DNA of 64,000 bases, taken from assembly GCF_024707505.1 (NCBI RefSeq), contig NZ_CP102604.1, positions 3,286,001 to 3,350,000 on the forward strand, read 5' to 3'. Positions 58,691-64,000 of the stretch are shown here, in pieces. A program made the translations under genes and the position numbers. Under the pieces are notes generated by a model that searched no databases, was not told where the DNA came from, and worked only from the letters and a program-made list of their open reading frames with translations. The DNA comes from Pantoea sp. SOD02. GTDB taxonomy: Bacteria > Pseudomonadota > Gammaproteobacteria > Enterobacterales > Enterobacteriaceae. Each line of letters opens with the position of its first letter. Positions within the stretch are counted from its first letter, which is position 1.

Positions 58691-60682
58691 TCACAGAATC
58701 GATTTCGCCGTTTTAACCACATTCTCAACGGTGAAACCAAACTCTTTGAACAGCTGATCCGCAGGCGCTGACTCACCGAAGGTGGTCATGCCGACGATCG
58801 CACCGTTCAGGCCGGTGTATTTGAACCAGTAATCCGCGATACCCGCTTCAATCGCCACGCGTGCGGCAACCGCTTTCGGCAGCACGGATTCACGGTACGC
58901 CGCGTCTTGTTTGTCGAAGGCGTCAGTGGATGGCATAGACACCACGCGCACCTTGCGGCCTTCCGCCGTCAGCTGTTCAAATGCAGCCACCGCCAGCTCC
59001 ACTTCTGAACCGGTAGCGATCAGGATCAACTCTGGCGTACCTTCGCTGTCCTTCAGCACGTAACCACCGCGCGCCACGTTCGCCAGCTGCTCAGCGCTGC
59101 GATCCTGCTGCGCCAGGTTCTGACGCGAGAAGATCAGCGCCGACGGGCCGTCAACACGTTCAATCGCGTACTTCCACGCCACCGCTGACTCAACCTGGTC
59201 GCACGGGCGCCACAGGCTCATGTTTGGCGTCACGCGCAGGCTGGCCATCTGCTCAACCGGCTGGTGCGTCGGGCCATCTTCGCCCAGACCAATCGAGTCG
59301 TGGGTGTAGACCATGATCTGACGGATTTTCATCAGCGCGGCCATACGTGCGGCGTTGCGCGCGTACTCGACGAACATCAGGAAGGTGGCGGTGTACGGCA
59401 GGAAACCGCCGTGCAGCGCCAGACCGTTAGCGATGGCGGTCATACCGAACTCGCGCACGCCGTAATGAATGTAGTTGCCTGCCGCGTCTTCATTGATCGG
59501 CTTGGAGCCGGACCACATGGTGAGGTTGCTTGGCGCCAGGTCAGCGGAGCCGCCCAGATATTCCGGCAGGATTTTACCGAAGGCTTCGATGGCGTTCTGC
59601 GAGGCTTTACGGCTGGCAATTTTCGCCGGATTGGCCTGCAGCTGCTCGATAAACTTCTGCGACTCAGTTGCCCAGTTAGCTGGCAGCTGGTTGTTGACGC
59701 GACGTTTGAACTCCGCAGCCAGTTCCGGATGTGCAGCGGCGTAGGCAGCAAATTTCTGGTCCCACGCAGACTCTTTCGCCTGGCCGGCTTCTTTGGCATC
59801 CCACTGCGCGTAGATGTCTGAAGGGATTTCAAACGGACCGTGGTTCCAGCCCAGCTGCTTGCGGGTCAGCGCGATTTCATCGGCACCCAGCGGCGCGCCG
59901 TGCGAATCGTGCGTACCGGCTTTGTTCGGTGAACCGAAGCCAATCACGGTTTTGCACATCAGCAGCGAAGGTTTGTCGGAAACCGCTTTGGCTTCTTCAA
60001 CCGCTTTCTTAATTGCGTCTGCGTCGTGACCGTCCACGCCGCGCACCACGTGCCAGCCGTACGCTTCAAAACGCTTGGCGGTGTCGTCGGTGAACCAGCC
60101 GTCAACGTGACCGTCGATAGAGATGCCGTTGTCATCATAGAAGGCAACCAGTTTGCCCAGCTTCAGGGTACCGGCGATGGAGCAGACTTCGTGTGAGATG
60201 CCTTCCATCATGCAGCCGTCGCCCATAAACACGTAGGTGTTATGGTCTACGATGTCATGGCCCGGACGGTTGAACTGCGCCGCCAGCGTGCGCTCGGCAA
60301 TAGCAAAACCGACTGCGTTCGCGATGCCCTGACCGAGCGGGCCGGTGGTGGTTTCAACACCTGCGGTATAACCGTATTCCGGGTGGCCTGGAGTTTTAGA
60401 GTGCAGCTGACGGAAGTTCTGCAGCTCGCTCATTGGCAGATTGTAGCCAGTGAGGTGCAGCAGGCTGTAAATCAGCATTGAGCCGTGACCGTTCGACAGC
60501 ACAAAGCGGTCGCGATCTGCCCACAGCGGGTTAGTAGGGTTATGGTTCAGGAAGTCACGCCACAGCACTTCGGCGATGTCCGCCATGCCCATCGGGGCAC
60601 CCGGATGTCCCGAATTGGCTTTCTGTACTGCATCCATACTTAACGCGCGAATGGCGTTGGCAAGCTCTTTACGAGAGGGCAT
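58691..60682 (-). CDS. tktA: transketolase A
   Basis: 663 aa, E. coli length, thiamine-diphosphate enzyme of the pentose phosphate path. [31 protein letters not shown] (ThDP site) and [17 protein letters not shown] are the family motifs. Supplies erythrose 4-phosphate used by the Epd product nearby. RBS GGAG; divergent from loiP. Confidence 0.97.
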   Translation of the reverse strand: MPSRKELANAIRALSMDAVQKANSGHPGAPMGMADIAEVLWRDFLNHNPTNPLWADRDRFVLSNGHGSMLIYSLLHLTGYNLPMSELQNFRQLHSKTPGHPEYGYTAGVETTTGPLGQGIANAVGFAIAERTLAAQFNRPGHDIVDHNTYVFMGDGCMMEGISHEVCSIAGTLKLGKLVAFYDDNGISIDGHVDGWFTDDTAKRFEAYGWHVVRGVDGHDADAIKKAVEEAKAVSDKPSLLMCKTVIGFGSPNKAGTHDSHGAPLGADEIALTRKQLGWNHGPFEIPSDIYAQWDAKEAGQAKESAWDQKFAAYAAAHPELAAEFKRRVNNQLPANWATESQKFIEQLQANPAKIASRKASQNAIEAFGKILPEYLGGSADLAPSNLTMWSGSKPINEDAAGNYIHYGVREFGMTAIANGLALHGGFLPYTATFLMFVEYARNAARMAALMKIRQIMVYTHDSIGLGEDGPTHQPVEQMASLRVTPNMSLWRPCDQVESAVAWKYAIERVDGPSALIFSRQNLAQQDRSAEQLANVARGGYVLKDSEGTPELILIATGSEVELAVAAFEQLTAEGRKVRVVSMPSTDAFDKQDAAYRESVLPKAVAARVAIEAGIADYWFKYTGLNGAIVGMTTFGESAPADQLFKEFGFTVENVVKTAKSIL

Positions 60683-60894
60683 CTTCTACTCCAGGTCGGA
60701 TTAATGCTCCGCCACGCTTAACTTATTGTAATTAATCAGTTATAAGGCGAAGCGAGAAAAAAGTCGCACATCAATGTACATGAAAATCAGGACAAAAGTA
60801 CATGCATCTGGGTGCTAAATCACGGGTAACCGTTTGCATTTCCGGCCTTGTCTGCTAGCCATTGCACAACATGCGAGCTATAACCAAATCGTTT

Positions 60895-60930
60895 AAACAC
60901 CTGTGACGGTTTCAGGTGTTTGTTTTCTTT
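60895..60930 (+). terminator. terminator-like hairpin in the loiP leader
   Basis: Stem AAACACCTG / CAGGTGTTT, 9-nt loop, followed by GTTTTCTTT: the layout of an intrinsic terminator. It ends about 25 nt before the loiP start and would lie in its leader if the promoter is further upstream. Confidence 0.55.
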
Positions 60931-60955
60931 ACCTTGTTACCCAAAGGATGCCGAT

Positions 60956-61708
60956 ATGAAAATGAGAGCTACCATTGTTGCTCTGGGAATGGCTTCGTTG
61001 CTGAGCGGCTGCGAAGGATTTGATAACAACGCGCTGCTGCAATCTGGTGCGCAGGCTTATCAGGCCTACGCGCTGAACGATGCACAGGTGAAAGAGTTAA
61101 GCGATCAATCCTGTGCGCAGATGGACAAAGACAATCAGGTTGCACCCGCCAACAGTGAATATCAGCAGCGCCTGAACAAAATCGCGGCGGCGCTGGGCGA
61201 TAACATCAACGGCGTGCCTGCCAACTACAAGGTGTATCAGACTAAAGACGTCAACGCCTGGGCGATGGCCAACGGTTGTATTCGCGTCTACAGCGGCTTG
61301 ATGGACATGATGACCGACAACGAAGTCGAAGGTGTGCTTGGCCATGAGATGGGCCACGTCGCACTGGGCCATACGCGTAAAGCGATGCAGGTAGCGCTGA
61401 CTACCACCGCAACGCGCACCGCTGCGGCTTCCGTCGGCGGCGTGATCGGTTCGCTATCACAATCGCAATTGGGTGAAATGGGCGAAAAACTGGTGAATGC
61501 ACAGTTCTCACAAACCCAGGAAACACAAGCCGATGATTACTCGTTTGACCTAATGAAAAAGCGCGGTATTGATCCGATGGGATTAGCGACTAGTTTTGAG
61601 AAACTGGCGAAACTGGAACAGGGACGCCAGAGTTCGATGTTTGATTCGCACCCGGACTCGGAAGCGCGCGCCCAGCATATTCGTGAGCGCATTGCCGCTG
61701 GGAAGTAA
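60956..61708 (+). CDS. loiP: metalloprotease LoiP (YggG), M48 family lipoprotein
   Basis: 250 aa. Lipobox LLSGC with lipidated Cys at about 18, zinc motif HEMGH in LGHEMGHVALGHTRKAM, and the third ligand Glu in ETQADDYSFDLM. Outer-membrane peptidase linked to low osmolarity in E. coli. Start ATG at 60956 after AAAGGA; the upstream frame has no support. Confidence 0.94.
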   Translation: MKMRATIVALGMASLLSGCEGFDNNALLQSGAQAYQAYALNDAQVKELSDQSCAQMDKDNQVAPANSEYQQRLNKIAAALGDNINGVPANYKVYQTKDVNAWAMANGCIRVYSGLMDMMTDNEVEGVLGHEMGHVALGHTRKAMQVALTTTATRTAAASVGGVIGSLSQSQLGEMGEKLVNAQFSQTQETQADDYSFDLMKKRGIDPMGLATSFEKLAKLEQGRQSSMFDSHPDSEARAQHIRERIAAGK

Positions 61709-61724
61709 TATCACACGCAGCAAA

Positions 61725-61748
61725 AAGGAGCGCATTAATGCGCTCCTT
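61725..61748. terminator. bidirectional terminator loiP/yidB-like
   Basis: Perfect palindrome AAGGAGCGCATT / AATGCGCTCCTT. The minus strand has a T-run after it, so it stops the YidB-like gene. The plus strand may be weaker. Confidence 0.7.
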
Positions 61749-61752
61749 ACAC

Positions 61753-61776
61753 GTAGGGTCGGCATTCATGCCGACC
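61753..61776 (+). repeat. REP palindrome
   Basis: GTAG head, arms GGTCGGCAT / ATGCCGACC, loop TC. Second copy of this stem variant (compare 9860). It lies right after the terminator. Confidence 0.85.
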
Positions 61777-61785
61777 AGGCAAAAC

Positions 61786-62190
61786 TCAACGCTTAAACAA
61801 CCCATCCACCATCGCACCCAAATCCTGGGTATTCGACGTATCGATGTGGCCCTGCGGCGACAGCTTATCAATCACCTGCGGCAACAAAGCGGCCAGCGTA
61901 CCGGACGCACCATTGACATCGGTGCCAAGCTTATCCGCCAGCGACTGCAGCTGATCCTGACCAAGCGCATTTTGAATCTCGCCACCATCAACCGACTGAT
62001 TACTGCCGCTGCCAATCCAGCTATTCAGCACCTGCCCAAGTCCGCCCTGCTGAAATTTCTGCAGCAGCACTTCGACGCCGCCCTGCTCCTGTACCCAGTT
62101 CCAGATAGCCATCAGCTGTTGCATCTGATTACCCTGCCCGCTTCCGTTGCTGTTTCCCAGCGATCCAACTAAATCGTCCAGTAAGCCCAT
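61786..62190 (-). CDS. YidB family (DUF937) protein
   Basis: 134 aa. MGLLDDLVGSLGN start, a Gly/Gln-rich region, then helical repeats with GGLGQVLNSWIGSG and NALGQDQLQSLADKLG, typical of the YidB family. No known function. ATG with GGAGG upstream, 54 nt after speB in the same direction. Confidence 0.85.
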   Translation of the reverse strand: MGLLDDLVGSLGNSNGSGQGNQMQQLMAIWNWVQEQGGVEVLLQKFQQGGLGQVLNSWIGSGSNQSVDGGEIQNALGQDQLQSLADKLGTDVNGASGTLAALLPQVIDKLSPQGHIDTSNTQDLGAMVDGLFKR

Positions 62191-62244
62191 AGTCGCCTCC
62201 GCAGATTAATTAACCGCCAGTAAGTGTAGCCGCAAGCAAAAGGA

Positions 62245-63165
62245 TTAACCTTTATTTGCCGCCTGCACGTGCAGCATGTCCAGCGCCAGTGTTGCTGCTG
62301 CCAGCGAGGTCAAATCGGCGTGATCGTAGCCCGGCGCCACTTCTACCAGATCCATGCCGACGATGTTCATGCCCTGCAAACCGCGAATCAGCTTAGTGGC
62401 TTTATCGCTGCTCAACCCGCCAATCACTGGCGTACCGGTGCCCGGTGCGTGTGCCGGATCGAGGCAGTCGATATCGAAGGTCAGATAGACCGGCAAATCG
62501 CCAACGGTGCGCTTCACTTCCGCCACAATGTCATCCACGCTGCGATCGTTGACCTGTGCGGCATCCAGCACGTTGAAGCCGAGGCTCTTATCGAACTCAG
62601 TACGAATGCCGATCTGCACAGAGTGTTGCGGATCGATCAAACCCTCTTTTGGCGCTGTGAAGAACATAGTGCCGTGATCGAAGGTTGGGCCGTTGGAATA
62701 GGTATCGGTGTGCGCATCGAAATGCACCAGCGCCATTTTACCGAAGTGCTTAGCGTGCGCGCGCAGCAGCGGCAGCGTGACGTAGTGGTCACCGCCAAAA
62801 GTCAGCATACGCTTACCGTTCGCCAGCAGTTTCTCGGCGTGCGCCTGCAGTTTGTCTGAGAGATCCTGTGAATCGCCAAAGGCATAAACCAGATCGCCGC
62901 AGTCCACCACGTTCAGACGCTGACGCAGATCGAAGTCCCACGGCCAGCGGCAGCCTTCCCACGCCAGGTTGGTTGAGATCTGACGAATCGCGCCCGGCCC
63001 TAAACGGCTGCCCGGACGGCCTGAGGTTGCGGCATCGAACGGAACACCGGTGATGACCCACTCAGCGTCACTGTCGTATGGCTGGAAGTTCAGCGGGAAG
63101 CGCATGAAACCGAAGGCGTTAGAAACCAGGGAGTTATCATACTGATTGCCCAGGGTGTTATACAT
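62245..63165 (-). CDS. speB: agmatinase
   Basis: 306 aa ureohydrolase making putrescine and urea from agmatine. Mn ligands lie in [18 protein letters not shown] and [17 protein letters not shown]. Near-complete match to E. coli SpeB. No speA in this window. RBS GAGGA. Confidence 0.97.
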   Translation of the reverse strand: MYNTLGNQYDNSLVSNAFGFMRFPLNFQPYDSDAEWVITGVPFDAATSGRPGSRLGPGAIRQISTNLAWEGCRWPWDFDLRQRLNVVDCGDLVYAFGDSQDLSDKLQAHAEKLLANGKRMLTFGGDHYVTLPLLRAHAKHFGKMALVHFDAHTDTYSNGPTFDHGTMFFTAPKEGLIDPQHSVQIGIRTEFDKSLGFNVLDAAQVNDRSVDDIVAEVKRTVGDLPVYLTFDIDCLDPAHAPGTGTPVIGGLSSDKATKLIRGLQGMNIVGMDLVEVAPGYDHADLTSLAAATLALDMLHVQAANKG

Positions 63166-63214
63166 AAATCGTCCTCATTAAGGCGGTAATCGTTTCACCA
63201 GTTTAGGATATAAA

Positions 63215-63258
63215 TAAAAAATCCCCTCCGCGTCGTTGAACCCGACGAGGAAGGGATT
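63215..63258 (-). terminator. terminator of the TraF-like gene
   Basis: Stem of about 16 pairs (AATCCCTTCC then CGTCG with CGACG then GGAGGGGATT), loop GGTTCAA, followed by TTTTTT. It lies about 65 nt past that gene's stop and upstream of speB. Confidence 0.8.
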
Positions 63259-63322
63259 GATTGGCGCGATTATCGCGGAGATTTCAGCGCCCTGCAATCA
63301 ACGCCTTTAATGAGGAAGGCGA

Positions 63323-64000
63323 TCAGAACTGGAAGGTAAACTGCGCCACGCCGCCGATATTGCGCATGCGCCCCGCCATCGCCGTTAAATCAAATTGCAC
63401 GGCTTCAGTTGGCACGACTCCCACGCCCGCAGTGAACACGCGGTGATCATTACCGCGCATATCAATGCGATAACCGCCACGCACTTGAACCCAGTCCGCA
63501 GCCTGTAATTCTGCACCTGCGCCAATATATTGACGTTTATCGACATTTTCGAAGCCGCTAACCGGCGTGAGATCAATGTCGGAACTCAGCGTAACCGCGC
63601 CGGTGCGCCATGCGGTACCCGCAGTCACCTGTGGACGAATCACAAACGCGGTGCGCGTGCCATTGACTTCCTGTGACTTCACTCGATTCTGGATGAGGTT
63701 TTGCGCAGAGAGCGCCACGGTCCAATCCGGCTGTAAGTCAGCGTAGAAACCGGCATCAAGATTGCCGCTGATGGTCTGGCGCTGCCAGTTGCCGTCTTTA
63801 AAATCGGACGATTTATAATTATTGATGCCAACGTTGTAATTCCAGGTTTCGATACGCTGGATTTTCGGTGTCACACCAACCGCCACCGGCACGTCCATTA
63901 CGGTAAACGGGTGCGCGATTGAAACGCCGTAATCGGTGACCAACGCCACCATTCCTTCGGCACGCGATGTCAGCTTATCCATATCACCTGGCGTTGGCGT
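63323..64000 (-). CDS. TraF-like outer-membrane beta-barrel protein, 5' end outside window
   Basis: The frame runs past the window edge; its first 219 residues from an internal Met at 63982 are preceded by TPTPGD, so the real start is beyond 64000. Alternating strand pattern, aromatic ends (GGVAQFTFQF) and stretches such as WNYNVGINNYKSSDF fit the TraF_2 family, called conjugal transfer protein TraF in annotations, though no other transfer genes are near. Confident that it is a barrel, less so of the family. Confidence 0.55.
   Translation of the reverse strand, partial: TPTPGDMDKLTSRAEGMVALVTDYGVSIAHPFTVMDVPVAVGVTPKIQRIETWNYNVGINNYKSSDFKDGNWQRQTISGNLDAGFYADLQPDWTVALSAQNLIQNRVKSQEVNGTRTAFVIRPQVTAGTAWRTGAVTLSSDIDLTPVSGFENVDKRQYIGAGAELQAADWVQVRGGYRIDMRGNDHRVFTAGVGVVPTEAVQFDLTAMAGRMRNIGGVAQFTFQF

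Overview
The window looks like a chromosomal segment of an enterobacterium of the Erwiniaceae, most likely Pantoea or a close relative; this placement is my inference. Many proteins are near full-length matches to what I remember of Escherichia coli (PrfB, LysS, RecJ, XerD, GcvTHP, SerA, FbaA, Pgk, TktA, SpeB). The gene order follows E. coli in long blocks, but accessory genes are slotted in between. I see no tRNA, insertion sequence, prophage or CRISPR array. The commonest repeat is a short palindrome with a GTAG head (REP-like), found 14 times and only between genes.

Left part (1-12.6 kb): a truncated RND efflux permease with its lipoprotein adaptor, an orphan HicB-like antitoxin, and a division transpeptidase (PBP3) paralogue lying between two small RNA genes that I recognise as OmrA/OmrB. 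Then come a BisC-type molybdoenzyme, galR, and lysA with its divergent activator lysR. In E. coli the two Omr RNAs sit side by side near galR; here about 1.9 kb separates them and a cell-wall gene lies between.

Accessory block (12.6-20 kb): an AraJ-like exporter, a trypsin-fold lipoprotein behind a perfect CRP site, and a tight six-gene operon. That operon holds a substrate-binding protein, two amino-acid-type ABC permeases and three different DUF1989 (urea/guanidine-associated) proteins, but no ATPase. In front of it are a sigma-54 promoter match, an NtrC-type enhancer and a RpiR-family regulator gene. It reads as a nitrogen-starvation system that imports and degrades a small nitrogen compound, and it is the best candidate here for an undescribed system.

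Core block (20-48.6 kb): lysS-prfB (with the programmed +1 frameshift), then a lipoprotein subtilisin autotransporter inserted before recJ-dsbC-xerD. After that: fldB, ygfX-sdhE, ygfZ, trhA, ygfF, gcvPHT, the ubiquinone hydroxylase operon pepP-ubiH-ubiI with ygfB, zapA, 6S RNA, fau, serA, rpiA, argP and yggE. Glycine cleavage, 5-formyl-THF recycling and SerA together link serine, glycine and one-carbon metabolism.

Right part (48.6-64 kb): a three-gene catabolic insert (MFS transporter, IclR regulator, FAD oxidoreductase) splits yggE from argO. It is followed by mscS, the glycolysis/pentose-phosphate cluster fbaA-pgk-epd-tktA with two identical Cra operators, then loiP, a YidB-like gene, speB, and a TraF-like outer-membrane protein cut by the window edge.
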